In this document: positions 34,684 to 42,806 of the stretch, piece after piece
How positions within the stretch are numbered: position 1 is the stretch's first letter
Layout of the letters: each line of letters opens with the position of its first letter
NCBI GenBank assembly: GCA_023442525.1
Contig: JAEZZA010000024.1
Coordinates: 1-61,982, forward strand
From: Bacteroidota bacterium
GTDB taxonomy: Bacteria > Bacteroidota > Bacteroidia > Bacteroidales > UBA10428
Direction: 5' to 3'
Length of the DNA stretch: 61,982 nucleotides
Position numbers and translations under genes: made by a program
The notes under the pieces: model-generated
Database searches by the model: none
What the model saw: only the letters and a program-made list of their open reading frames with translations
What the model was told of the DNA's origin: nothing

Positions 34684-35769
34684 ATGAAAGTCTCACTTAA
34701 TCTTGAAAAGTTCCAATTCGACGGCATATCCGCCGAAAGGCCTTTGATCATGGCCGGTCCCTGCAGCGCGGAAACCGAGGAACAGGTTATGGATACCGCG
34801 CACCAGCTCAAAGCTATCGGTGTGAATATTTACCGGGCAGGCTTGTGGAAACCCCGTACACGTCCCAATGCCTTTGAAGGTGTGGGGAAAGACGGACTGC
34901 CCTGGCTTCAGAGGGTGAAGAAGGAAACCGGCATGTATACCGCCACCGAAGTGGCCAATGTAAAGCATGTATATGATGCGCTCAAATATGGCATCGACAT
35001 TATCTGGATCGGCGCCCGCACTACTGCAAATCCCTTTGCCGTGCAGGAAATCGCCGATGCGTTGAGGGGGGTTGACGTTCCCGTGATGATCAAAAATCCT
35101 GTAAGTCCCGACCTTGAACTGTGGATCGGTGCATTTGAGCGACTGAACAGTGCCGGTATAACCAAGTTGGCTGCCGTTCACAGGGGATTTTCGATCTACA
35201 ACCGCACCCTGTATCGTAATAATCCCCAGTGGGAAATTCCCATCGAGTTGAAACGGCTTCTACCCGATTTGCCTATCATCACGGATCCCAGTCATATCTG
35301 CGGAAGTCGCGACCTGTTGTTTGAAGTTTCACAGCGGGCGATGGACCTGGATTTCTATGGATTGATCATCGAATCGCATTGCAATCCCGATAAAGCCCTC
35401 AGTGATGCCCAGCAGCAGCTTACACCGGAAAGCCTCGACAGGTTACTTAAAAAACTCGTACTTCGCAAAGCGACGGTGCAGAATAACGTAATTCTCTCCA
35501 CACTGGAGGAACTGCGGCATGAAATCGACAAATATGATGATAAACTTATGGATATCTTTGAGCATCGTATGGCAGTGTCGAGAAAGATCGGCGAATACAA
35601 AAAGCAGAACAACATAACCATTCTGCAGACCAGCAGGTGGGATGAACTGCTTCGCGACAAAATCGCCCAGGCAAGTAAGAAAGGACTTGGAGAAGAGTTT
35701 ATCATTAAAATTTTCAGAGCCATCCACGAAGAGAGCATAAATCATCAGACGAGGGTGATGAATGACTAA
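34684..35769 (+). CDS. Bifunctional DAHP synthase/chorismate mutase
   Basis: The first about 260 residues are a KDO8P-type (I-beta) DAHP synthase: PLIMAGPCSAETEEQV, WKPRTRPNAFEG, IGARTTANPFA, AVHRGFS and ITDPSHICGSRD. The last 95 are an AroQ chorismate mutase (LEELRHEIDKYDDKLMDIFEHRMAVSRKIGEYKK). This fusion is standard in Bacteroidota. It catalyses the first step of the shikimate pathway and the branch from chorismate to prephenate, feeding both PheA and TyrA in the same operon. The DUF559 cassette begins at its stop codon. Confidence 0.94.
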   Translation: MKVSLNLEKFQFDGISAERPLIMAGPCSAETEEQVMDTAHQLKAIGVNIYRAGLWKPRTRPNAFEGVGKDGLPWLQRVKKETGMYTATEVANVKHVYDALKYGIDIIWIGARTTANPFAVQEIADALRGVDVPVMIKNPVSPDLELWIGAFERLNSAGITKLAAVHRGFSIYNRTLYRNNPQWEIPIELKRLLPDLPIITDPSHICGSRDLLFEVSQRAMDLDFYGLIIESHCNPDKALSDAQQQLTPESLDRLLKKLVLRKATVQNNVILSTLEELRHEIDKYDDKLMDIFEHRMAVSRKIGEYKKQNNITILQTSRWDELLRDKIAQASKKGLGEEFIIKIFRAIHEESINHQTRVMND

Positions 35770-35806
35770 CCTCACCCCTGCGCCCCTCTCCTAAAGGAGA
35801 GGGGAA
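35768..35806 (+). repeat. Left inverted repeat of the DUF559 cassette
   Basis: It begins in the TAA stop codon of the DAHP synthase gene. It contains CCTCACCCCTG and the hairpin CCCCTCTCCT-AA-AGGAGAGGGG (35783-35804, 10-bp perfect arms). Confidence 0.9.
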
Positions 35807-35836
35807 GAACACTATGATTAAGGTAGTTGGTTAATT
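35797..35836 (+). repeat. 40-bp direct repeat, copy 1
   Basis: GAGAGGGGAAGAACACTATGATTAAGGT... TGGTTAATT recurs at 35887-35926 with 3 mismatches. The copy starts inside the left hairpin, so the cassette's left end is partly duplicated. Confidence 0.9.
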
Positions 35837-35886
35837 CTTGACGGAGCCGCTTTTTTTGACATCTACTTCTGCACAATCTCATAAAA

Positions 35887-35926
35887 GAGAGGGGAAGAAC
35901 ACTATGATTAAGGTGAGTGGTTAATT
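35887..35926 (+). repeat. 40-bp direct repeat, copy 2
   Basis: It is the second copy of the element at 35797-35836, 37 of 40 positions identical, 90 bp further on. It carries the right arm of the hairpin (agagagggg) without its left arm. Confidence 0.9.
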
Positions 35927-35976
35927 TAGTAAGTTTGTTTTTGGAACTTTGATTATTTAATAAGATTCGACTCTGA

Positions 35977-36378
35977 ATGAAATTAAGGAAGGAAGATACA
36001 TTACATTTATACGCAAATTTTAAGATATTTCAGAATGCGAAGGGCCTCAGGAAGGATATGACCCGCGCTGAAGAGATTCTTTGGCAATCATTGAAAAATA
36101 AGAGATTAAATGGATTAAAATTCAGAAGGCAACATCCTATTTTAAAATATATAGCTGATTTCTACTGCCACGAGGCTAAACTTATTGTAGAGATTGACGG
36201 TGCAATTCATTCTGATGATTCTGTTATTGAAAAAGACAAGGTCCGAACCTTAGAACTAAACAATCATGGCTATAAGTTAATCCGGTTTTCCAACGAACAG
36301 GTATTATTTCACCTTCAATTTATCCTTAATAAAATATATAATGAAGCCATTTTTCTAATTACTAATAATAACCTTTAA
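35977..36378 (+). CDS. DUF559 endonuclease-like protein
   Basis: The 133-residue protein matches DUF559, a VSR/restriction-endonuclease-like fold. Diagnostic stretches are TRAEEILWQSLKNKRLNGLKFRRQHPI, YIADFYCHEAKLIVEIDGAIH (with Asp and ExD acidic residues that would form the metal site) and RTLELNNHGYKLIRFSNEQVL. The protein is intact. No partner gene is present. A TAnnTTTG box (TAAGTTTG, 35930-35937) precedes it, so it may be transcribed on its own. Its substrate and role are not known. It lies in a cassette bounded by inverted repeats and splits the aro operon. Confidence 0.88.
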   Translation: MKLRKEDTLHLYANFKIFQNAKGLRKDMTRAEEILWQSLKNKRLNGLKFRRQHPILKYIADFYCHEAKLIVEIDGAIHSDDSVIEKDKVRTLELNNHGYKLIRFSNEQVLFHLQFILNKIYNEAIFLITNNNL

Positions 36379-36584
36379 GAGAAGATGTCTGTATTTTGCA
36401 TTTTCCCTCCCTTCTTCCCCTCTTCATTAGAGCTTGTCTCTCCTTTAGAGCTTGTCCCGTTTCGGCGGGAAGAGGGGGTAGGGGATGAGACCCAGGAGGC
36501 AGGGGTTCCTAAAAAGGTACAAGTGGTAAATGACAAACAAAGTGCCCAACATTGATAATATTAACTAACGCTAAAAAAATCCTT

Positions 36585-36624
36585 CTTCCCCTCTCCTTTA
36601 GGAGAGGGGGTAGGGGGTGAGGTT
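36585..36624 (-). repeat. Right inverted repeat of the DUF559 cassette
   Basis: cttcccctctcctttaggag... ggtgaggtt ends one base before the aroB ATG and is the reverse complement-like partner of 35768-35806. Its AGGAGAGG and GGGTGAGG stretches are purine-rich and could serve as the aroB ribosome binding site. Confidence 0.9.
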
Positions 36625-37644
36625 ATGAAACAAACAATTATCCACACTCCATTTCACTCCTCCAAAATCCTCATCGGAGAGAAGTTGTCAAATCTTACAG
36701 GGTATCTGCCTGATACACGGGTTATTATAATTACTGACGAGAAAGTTAACAGCATTTACGGGAAGCAGTTTCCCCAGGTGCCGGTTATTGTTATCGGCCG
36801 GGGAGAGAAAAACAAGACCATGGCCACTCTCGACCAGATCTTTGATAAGCTGGTGGAATACGAAGCCGACCGGTCGACTTTCATCGTGGCCATCGGGGGC
36901 GGTATAGTATGTGATGTGGTTGGATTGGCTGCATCAATTTATATGAGAGGACTCCGTTATGGTTTTGTCTCAACCACCCTGCTTTCGCAGGTGGATGCCA
37001 GCGTGGGAGGAAAGAACGGCGTGAATTTCAGGGGTTATAAAAACATGATCGGCGTGTTTAACCAGCCCGAATTTGTATTATGCGATACCGGCATGTTGCT
37101 TAGTCTTGATGATTTCGAGTATATATCCGGATTTGCGGAGATCATTAAGGCCGCTGCCATTAAGAGTGAGACTTTGTTTGAATTCCTTGAAAAGAATTAT
37201 GAGGCAGCGTTGAACAAAGATATGAATGTCCTGGAGCATGTTATAGCCGAATCTGTTCAGATTAAGGCAGATGTGGTTGAACAGGATGAAAAAGAAAAGG
37301 GAGAACGCAAAAAATTAAATTTTGGTCATACATTTGCGCATTCCATTGAACACAATACCGGTATTTTACACGGTGAAGCAGTGAGCCTTGGAATGGTACT
37401 GGCGGCCGACCTTTCGGAAGACCTGGGATTATTATCACGTGATCATCATGACCGGCTTGTACGGCTGCTTAAGAATATGAAGTTGCCTGTTGAACAAAAT
37501 ATAGACTACCCCGCCCTGATCAGCGCTATGAAAAAGGATAAAAAGCGCAGGGGCGAATCAATTGACATGGTGTTGATCGACAGGATCGGAAACGCCGTGA
37601 TAAAACCCATTACCATTAAACAACTGGAGGAAAAATACTTATGA
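36625..37644 (+). CDS. aroB: 3-dehydroquinate synthase
   Basis: This 339-residue protein matches AroB. It shows the NAD-binding region (VAIGGGIVCDVVGLAASIYMRG), STTLLSQVDASVGGKNGVNF, and metal-ligand motifs EIIKAA, KLNFGHTFAHSIEH and HGEAVSLGM. It makes 3-dehydroquinate from DAHP, the second shikimate step. The ATG directly follows the right end of the DUF559 cassette, so its translation start has probably been taken over by repeat sequence. The stop overlaps the aroD start by 4 bp (ATGA). Confidence 0.95.
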   Translation: MKQTIIHTPFHSSKILIGEKLSNLTGYLPDTRVIIITDEKVNSIYGKQFPQVPVIVIGRGEKNKTMATLDQIFDKLVEYEADRSTFIVAIGGGIVCDVVGLAASIYMRGLRYGFVSTTLLSQVDASVGGKNGVNFRGYKNMIGVFNQPEFVLCDTGMLLSLDDFEYISGFAEIIKAAAIKSETLFEFLEKNYEAALNKDMNVLEHVIAESVQIKADVVEQDEKEKGERKKLNFGHTFAHSIEHNTGILHGEAVSLGMVLAADLSEDLGLLSRDHHDRLVRLLKNMKLPVEQNIDYPALISAMKKDKKRRGESIDMVLIDRIGNAVIKPITIKQLEEKYL

Positions 37645-38279
37645 TCTGTGCCAGCATTGGTGAAAAGAATGTAGAGAAATGTCTTGAAGCAATTCGCAGG
37701 GTGGATATGGCCGAAATTCGAATTGACCTTGCTGAATTAAGAAATGAAGACCTGAAACGGGTTTTCTCCACCGGTAAAAAGCTGATTGCAGCATGCAGGA
37801 CCGGTAAAATCAATGATGACGATCGCAAGGACATGCTCAAGATCGCTATTGAAGCAGGGGCGACGTATGTGGACATTGAGTACGAAGCTCCGCCGGAGTA
37901 TAAAAACGATCTGATCGACTTTGCGCATAATCATCAGTGTGATGTGATCATCTCGTATCATAATTACGAGCGTACACCCGAGCTGGAAGAGCTGGAGAAG
38001 ATCGTACACGAGATGTATGAACAGGGAGCCGATGTGGCAAAGATTGCGACGCATGTGAATGTGAACCGCGATAATTCAAAGATCCTCTCGCTTTATAAAG
38101 CGCCCGGGCGACTGGTTGCTGTGGGCATGGGCGACCTGGGAAGGATCAGTCGCGTAGTGGCCCCGTTCCTTGGTGCGGAGTTCACCTACGCCTCGTTGAG
38201 CGATAGTTCAACCACCGCCCCCGGCCAGATCAGCTTTGAGAAGTTGAGTCAGTTTATTATTGATATACAGCAGATATAG
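37641..38279 (+). CDS. aroD: Type I 3-dehydroquinate dehydratase
   Basis: A 212-residue class I enzyme. It has AEIRIDLAEL near residue 24, an ISYHNYERTP segment with the catalytic histidine, and AKIATHV, whose lysine would form the Schiff base. It converts 3-dehydroquinate to 3-dehydroshikimate. The stop codon TAG is part of a single heptamer-like unit (taggctacagg), the unit that forms the tandem arrays elsewhere. It is coupled to aroB by an ATGA overlap, and aroC follows after 21 bp. Confidence 0.93.
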   Translation: MICASIGEKNVEKCLEAIRRVDMAEIRIDLAELRNEDLKRVFSTGKKLIAACRTGKINDDDRKDMLKIAIEAGATYVDIEYEAPPEYKNDLIDFAHNHQCDVIISYHNYERTPELEELEKIVHEMYEQGADVAKIATHVNVNRDNSKILSLYKAPGRLVAVGMGDLGRISRVVAPFLGAEFTYASLSDSSTTAPGQISFEKLSQFIIDIQQI

Positions 38280-38300
38280 GCTACAGGTTCAGACAACAAC

Positions 38301-39311
38301 ATGAATACATTCGGAACAATTTTCAGGGTCAGCATATTTGGTGAATCACACGGCCAGGCCGTAGGAATTACCATTGACGGCTGTCCTGCCGGCTTGCCCC
38401 TCGTTTTCGGTGATTTCACTGACGATTTCAACCGTCGTAGAAGCGGCGGAAAGGGAACCACTCCACGCAAAGAAGCGGATCTGCCCAGGATTTTGACCGG
38501 CCTGTTCAACGATCACACTACCGGGGCGCCGATTACCATAATGTTTGAAAACACCAATACGCAATCGCGTGATTACACCAAGCTGCGTGAGACACCACGC
38601 CCGGGGCATGCCGATTACGTTGCTATGAAAAAATTCGGGGGATTTGAGGACTACCGCGGAGGCGGTCATTTTTCGGGCAGGCTTACGCTGGGACTGGTTG
38701 CTGCCGGAGTTATTGCCAAAAAACTTATTGATCCCGTAAAAGTGATTGCCACCCTGATTGAAGCCGGTGGTCAGAAAGACATTGAAAAAGCAGTTGATGA
38801 AGCAGTGGAAAAACAGGATTCCATCGGAGGCATTGTGGAATGCGTGGCATCAGGAATGCCGGTGGGACTCGGAGAGCCCTTCTTTAATTCTGTTGAAGCC
38901 TTATTGGGACATATTATGTTTTCGATACCCGCCATTAAAGGCATCGAATTCGGATCGGGATTTACCGCAGCCAGAATGTGGGGCAGCGAGCACAATGATA
39001 AGATCATATCCGCTGATGGAAAAACTTCCACCAACCATGCCGGAGGAATCAACGGAGGAATTACCAATGGCAACGACGTGGTATTTCGCGTGGCGGTGAA
39101 GCCGACATCAAGCACCCACCAGAGTCAGAGAACACTAAACATAAAAACCGGAGAAATGGTGGATCTCACCATCGAAGGAAGGCATGATACCTGTATCGCC
39201 CTGCGAGTGCCCGTAGTAGTTGAGGCAGCAACGGCAATTGTGATGGCAGATTTGATGATGCAGGAACAGGCTGTGGGAAGGAGAATAACCTCTGAAACTC
39301 TGAAACCCTGA
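38301..39311 (+). CDS. aroC: Chorismate synthase
   Basis: The protein carries the family signatures GESHGQAVGITIDGCPAGL near the N-terminus, GGGHFSGRLT, and GGINGGITNGNDVVFRVAVKPTSS, which contact FMN and EPSP. It catalyses the last shikimate step to chorismate. At 336 residues it is a little shorter than most. Its last codons (SETLKP) lie in a short run of CTGAAACTCT-like units (39293-39319), so the C-terminus may have been changed by repeats. It is 32 bp upstream of tyrA. Confidence 0.95.
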   Translation: MNTFGTIFRVSIFGESHGQAVGITIDGCPAGLPLVFGDFTDDFNRRRSGGKGTTPRKEADLPRILTGLFNDHTTGAPITIMFENTNTQSRDYTKLRETPRPGHADYVAMKKFGGFEDYRGGGHFSGRLTLGLVAAGVIAKKLIDPVKVIATLIEAGGQKDIEKAVDEAVEKQDSIGGIVECVASGMPVGLGEPFFNSVEALLGHIMFSIPAIKGIEFGSGFTAARMWGSEHNDKIISADGKTSTNHAGGINGGITNGNDVVFRVAVKPTSSTHQSQRTLNIKTGEMVDLTIEGRHDTCIALRVPVVVEAATAIVMADLMMQEQAVGRRITSETLKP

Positions 39312-39343
39312 AACTCTAAGGATAGTTACATAAGAGATAAAAA

Positions 39344-40117
39344 ATGAAGATACTGATACTGGGTGCCGGGAGAATGGGATCGTGGCTTATTGAATCGCTT
39401 TGTCTCGATTACGAAGTGGCGGCATACGACAGCGATCTGACACGGCTCAGATATTTCTTTAATACCATTAAACTCACGTCATACGAAGAAATCAGGGAGT
39501 TTAATCCCGACATCGTAATCAACGCGGTTAACCTTCAGCTTACTGTCCCGGTGTTCAGCAAAATACTTCCTTATCTGGGAGAAAACTGTATACTGGCCGA
39601 CATCACGTCAGTTAAGAACGGACTGAGGAAGTTCTATCCCTGCACAGGCCGGAGGTTTGTTTCAACGCATCCCATGTTTGGTCCTACTTTTGCCAACCTG
39701 CGCGACCTGTCGGGACAAAGTGCGATCATCATCAGTGAATCGGACGAGGAGGGGAAAGAGTTTTTCAGGAATTTCTTCGAATCGTTTAATCTGAAAATTT
39801 TTGAATATTCTTTTGTTGAACATGACCAGACTATCGCTTATTCGTTATCAATTCCATTTGCTTCAACAATGGTATTTGCATCGGTGATGAAGAAGCAGGA
39901 GGCGCCGGGAACGACGTTCCGGAAGCATCTGGAAATTGCCAAAGGATTATTTTCAGAAGATGATTTTCTGTTGTCGGAAGTGCTGTTTAGTCCTTTTACC
40001 CTGGAGCAACTCGACAAAATCAGCGACCGGATGGATTACCTGAGGCAAATCATCAGGGAAAAAGATGAGGTAAAGCTGAGGGAGTTTTTGGGACAACTGA
40101 GGAAGAATATAAGATAG
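39344..40117 (+). CDS. tyrA: Prephenate dehydrogenase
   Basis: The first 130 residues are a Rossmann domain with ILGAGRMGSWLIESL, then the substrate region RFVSTHPMFGPTFANL with the conserved His-Pro-Met-Phe-Gly-Pro motif of TyrA. The C-terminal helical domain forms the dimer. At 257 residues it lacks an ACT domain. It makes 4-hydroxyphenylpyruvate from prephenate for tyrosine. It closes the aromatic operon. A hairpin repeat follows and could terminate transcription. aroA, aroE and aroK are not in the window. Confidence 0.92.
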   Translation: MKILILGAGRMGSWLIESLCLDYEVAAYDSDLTRLRYFFNTIKLTSYEEIREFNPDIVINAVNLQLTVPVFSKILPYLGENCILADITSVKNGLRKFYPCTGRRFVSTHPMFGPTFANLRDLSGQSAIIISESDEEGKEFFRNFFESFNLKIFEYSFVEHDQTIAYSLSIPFASTMVFASVMKKQEAPGTTFRKHLEIAKGLFSEDDFLLSEVLFSPFTLEQLDKISDRMDYLRQIIREKDEVKLREFLGQLRKNIR

Positions 40118-40144
40118 GCTATTACGGGTCATGGCGAGGAGCGA

Positions 40145-40213
40145 AGCGACGAAGCCCTGTACGGGCAGATTCCTGCCGGCAGGCAGGGCTTCGCCGCTAC
40201 GCTGGCGCTTTTT
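40145..40213 (+). terminator. GCGAAGCGACGAAGC-type repeat hairpin, likely terminator of aro operon
   Basis: AGCGaCGAAGCCCTG (40145-40159) pairs with CAGGGCTTCGcCGCT (40184-40198) with one mismatch. An overlapping CGCC...GGCG hairpin runs directly into TTTTT at 40209-40213. The upstream gaggagcgaagcgacgaagc motif is a sequence seen as a dispersed repeat in many bacteria. It lies between convergent genes (tyrA and the barrel protein at 40212). Confidence 0.45.
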
Positions 40214-41237
40214 ATTTCTTCCTGTAAACAATACCCACCTGCGCATTCACGAAGCTGTGACGTATGCCGTCTTTTTGCAGGTAGTAACCGGCGCCGAAGT
40301 TGAATGAAAAATGGTCGCCGAGCTTTTGCATGAATCCTACACCGGGATTGATGAACACACCCGGTACTTCTATATCGTCATAATTTATGAGCATTCCTCC
40401 ATCGGCAAAAAAGTAAGGCTGGAAATTCTTTTTTCCCAACGTATAGCGCAGATCAAGAAAGACGGGCGACATCAGACCGCCGTCGTTGTACGACTGAATT
40501 CCCAGTCCGATCCCGGTCATAAAATGCCTGTTGATCACGTATCCGTTAATAGTGCTTGCGCCGAAGAAATACTTTGAATAGGGCAGACTGATATCTTTTA
40601 ATCCGTATGCACCTGTTGCATATGTATTATTGTAGAAACCGGATACATTTTCTTTCATCACCGAATCCCTGTAAGCGGCCATCATCATCGAATCGGCCTT
40701 AAGACGTTTAAGTTCATCCAAAAATATATCCGAATTGCCGGCCTGTTCTGCCTTGTCTTTTTCTATAGCAGCAATCCGTGCTTCAAGATCCCGGATAACC
40801 GATTTAAGAATGCTGTTCTCGGCCAGCAGACTTGAGTAAGCGGAACCAAGCCTGTTCGTGGAATCCTGCCAGAACGACAATTCCTTCATAAGTTGGGATT
40901 CTCTCAATACATAATTCGCATTGGATTTTGCCAGCTTTTGATTTTTTGCCTGTTCGGCTCCCAGTGAAGCAATGGATGCTTCGTGGCGTGTGGCCAGGTC
41001 GTTGTAAGCTACTGCGTTTTTATTAAGCTTATCGTTTAACTCGTTTTTCTCTCGGTTGTAGTTGGATTCATTTTCACTCATTCTGAAGTTGAGATCGGTT
41101 ATGATCTCACCCCTTTGGTAACTGAGAACAGCAAACGTTATCAGTCCACCCGTTAATACAGCCCCTGTAAACCAAATTAGCAGGGGAACCGGACGGTTCC
41201 GTTTGTTTTCCTTACCGGTTTCGTTTTGTAATGCCAT
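40212..41237 (-). CDS. TM-coiled-coil-beta-barrel envelope protein (paralogue 1)
   Basis: I do not recognise a named family for the whole protein. The 341 residues have an N-terminal cytoplasmic tail, one transmembrane helix (PLLIWFTGAVLTGGLITFAVL, about residues 18-38), a coiled coil to about residue 180, then a 150-residue C-terminal beta-rich domain with alternating strands and aromatic ends (FFGASTINGYVINRHFMTGIGLGIQSY... VNAQVGIVYRKK) like small outer-membrane barrels. An inner-membrane anchor joined to a barrel-like end is unusual; the strands may instead be a soluble domain. It follows its paralogue at 41399 with a terminator-like inverted repeat between. Confidence 0.75.
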   Translation of the reverse strand: MALQNETGKENKRNRPVPLLIWFTGAVLTGGLITFAVLSYQRGEIITDLNFRMSENESNYNREKNELNDKLNKNAVAYNDLATRHEASIASLGAEQAKNQKLAKSNANYVLRESQLMKELSFWQDSTNRLGSAYSSLLAENSILKSVIRDLEARIAAIEKDKAEQAGNSDIFLDELKRLKADSMMMAAYRDSVMKENVSGFYNNTYATGAYGLKDISLPYSKYFFGASTINGYVINRHFMTGIGLGIQSYNDGGLMSPVFLDLRYTLGKKNFQPYFFADGGMLINYDDIEVPGVFINPGVGFMQKLGDHFSFNFGAGYYLQKDGIRHSFVNAQVGIVYRKK

Positions 41238-41328
41238 GCGGGAAAGTTAATGATTTTTTAACGCAAGTTGTAGAAGAATGTTACAGAAAAAGTTTCCCGC
41301 AGATCTCGCAGATTATCGCAGAAGAAAT

Positions 41329-41381
41329 TTTTTAAACACGAAGGTCACCTGGTCCGACACACCAACCTTCGTGTTTAAAAA
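41329..41381 (-). terminator. 17-bp perfect inverted repeat between paralogues
   Basis: TTTTTAAACACGAAGGT (41329-41345) is the exact reverse complement of 41365-41381, with an 18-nt loop. Read on the minus strand it ends in a T-run, so it can act as the terminator of the upstream paralogue. The core aaacacgaagg also occurs in part elsewhere in the intergenic regions. Confidence 0.6.
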
Positions 41382-41398
41382 GGACTGCCTTGCTTTTT

Positions 41399-42412
41399 TT
41401 ACTTTTTTCTATATATTAACCCCAACTTCGCGTTTATGAAACTGTTGCGTTTATCGTCGCGTTGCAGGAAATAGCCGGCGCCGAAATTAACCGAAAATTT
41501 CCGGCCAATAGCCTTTTCAATACCAAAGCCGGGATTAACAAAAAGTGATGGTTGTTTAAGATTATCAAAATTGATCAGGATACCGCCATCAGCAAAGATA
41601 TAAGGGCGGAAACTTCTTTTGGCAAACGTATATCTCATATCGAGGAACAGGGGAGCCATCAGTCCGCCGTTATATGCACTCAGTCCCACTCCCACACCGG
41701 CCATGAAATGTTTGTTTATTACATAACCATTGACGGTGGTGAATCCAAAGAAGTATTTCGTATAATCTGCATCCCGGATTTGCAGTCCCACTGCACCGGT
41801 CAGATCCGTATTATTGAAATATCCGGATACATTTTCGCGGGCGATTGAATCTTTCAGCATCACCATAGCCAATGAATCGGCACGGCGCAGTTCGATCTGA
41901 CGCTGAATTTCTGCAGCCTGTTCTGCTGTCAATTGTTCACCCGAATTTATCCGGGAATCCCTGTTGCTGACATCCGACCGCAGCTTGTCGGCCTCGGCCT
42001 GCAGAGCCATGTTATAGGAGAGCAGCCGGTTTGTTGAATCCTTCAGCAAGCTGATCTCATCCTTAAGAGCGTTTTCGCGTTTGACGTAGGATGTATTGGA
42101 AGCGGCCAGCCTGTTATTGCGGGCATTGGCTTCGTTAAGTGATGCCAGGGCAGCTTCATGTTCTGAAGCCAGCGAATTGTAACCGGCAGTGGTCTTTTCC
42201 AGTTTTTCGGAGAGACCGGCCTTTTCGAGCGTGAGTGTTTTTTCTGTTTCGCTGAGCTTCTGTGTAAGGTTATTGATCTCATTACCTTTTTTGTGATTGA
42301 GGATTGCGAATGTTATTAATCCTCCTGTGACAAGGGCTCCACCGAGCCAGAAAATGAGAGGTATCGGCCTGTTTTTCTTTTTGTCTTTGTTGTCTTGATT
42401 TTCTGTTTGCAT
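41399..42412 (-). CDS. TM-coiled-coil-beta-barrel envelope protein (paralogue 2)
   Basis: This 337-residue protein has the same plan as the gene at 40212: a basic N-terminus, one transmembrane helix (RPIPLIFWLGGALVTGGLIT, about residues 17-36), a long coiled coil (about 45-180, heptads with Glu/Leu/Lys) and a C-terminal barrel-like domain starting at ENVSGYFNNTDLTGAVGLQ. Matching segments include FTTVNGYVINKHFMAGVGVGLSAY and the shared last residues GLIYRKK/GIVYRKK. The two arose by tandem duplication. A peptidoglycan- or envelope-spanning role is possible but not shown. Confidence 0.75.
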   Translation of the reverse strand: MQTENQDNKDKKKNRPIPLIFWLGGALVTGGLITFAILNHKKGNEINNLTQKLSETEKTLTLEKAGLSEKLEKTTAGYNSLASEHEAALASLNEANARNNRLAASNTSYVKRENALKDEISLLKDSTNRLLSYNMALQAEADKLRSDVSNRDSRINSGEQLTAEQAAEIQRQIELRRADSLAMVMLKDSIARENVSGYFNNTDLTGAVGLQIRDADYTKYFFGFTTVNGYVINKHFMAGVGVGLSAYNGGLMAPLFLDMRYTFAKRSFRPYIFADGGILINFDNLKQPSLFVNPGFGIEKAIGRKFSVNFGAGYFLQRDDKRNSFINAKLGLIYRKK

Positions 42413-42806
42413 GATATTGAAATTTAGGTATTTGAAATTCTGCTAATTAACCCAATGGCCACAAAGATAATTTTTTGAATGAAAGTGAGAACACATTTTT
42501 TATATAGATCAGGTTAGAGGTGACGGGATAGGGGATGGAGGTGACAGGGTTGTAGAGTTTCAGGTTCCAGGGGTTCCAGGGTTCCAGAGAGAGACCGCGT
42601 GTAGCGGTTGGAAACTGTCGGACGCCTTGTAAGGGTTGTGGGGAGGGAGGTGTCCGACGGTTTTGTACAGTTGCAGTGTGGAAAACCTGACAGAGTTCGC
42701 AGAACCTGTCAGAGTTTGAAACATTGTAACAACAAATGTGCAGGAGTGTGACGCCATAATTTATTATGGCCGGGTTACGGCTGACCCAATTTAATTAAAT
42801 TCGCAT
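42413..42806. other. Intergenic region with dispersed repeat, no gene seen
   Basis: This 394-bp gap separates two divergent genes. It contains the dispersed repeat at 42611-42732 and a run of gttccagg units near 42560-42590. The AT-rich first part is the likely promoter region of the minus-strand paralogue. An ORF on the minus strand is made of repeat sequence and is not supported. Confidence 0.7.
42611..42732 (+). repeat. Dispersed double-hairpin repeat, copy 1 (complete)
   Basis: Two hairpins in series: gtcggacgcct...aggtgtccgac (IR with one G:U position) and CTGACAGaGTTCgcaGAACcTGTCAG, followed by agtttgaaacattgtaacaa. Copies or halves occur at 48647, 50279 and 52751. Confidence 0.9.

Larger units (their letters stand above)
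35768..36624. mobile_element. Candidate DUF559 cassette with about 40-bp inverted repeat ends
   Basis: An 857-bp block between the DAHP synthase stop and the aroB ATG is bounded by inverted copies of one sequence: left 35768-35806 (aacctcacccctgc... cccctctcctaaaggagaggggaag) and right 36585-36624, whose reverse complement matches it closely. Each end holds a 22-bp palindrome-like hairpin. The only gene inside is a DUF559 endonuclease-like protein. No transposase motif and no target-site duplication were identified. It interrupts an otherwise tightly packed biosynthetic operon, so it looks inserted (inference). Confidence 0.6.

Noticed and set aside
35977..36378. DUF559 gene considered as part of a restriction-modification or toxin system
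   Set aside because: No methyltransferase, antitoxin or other partner gene is present next to it.
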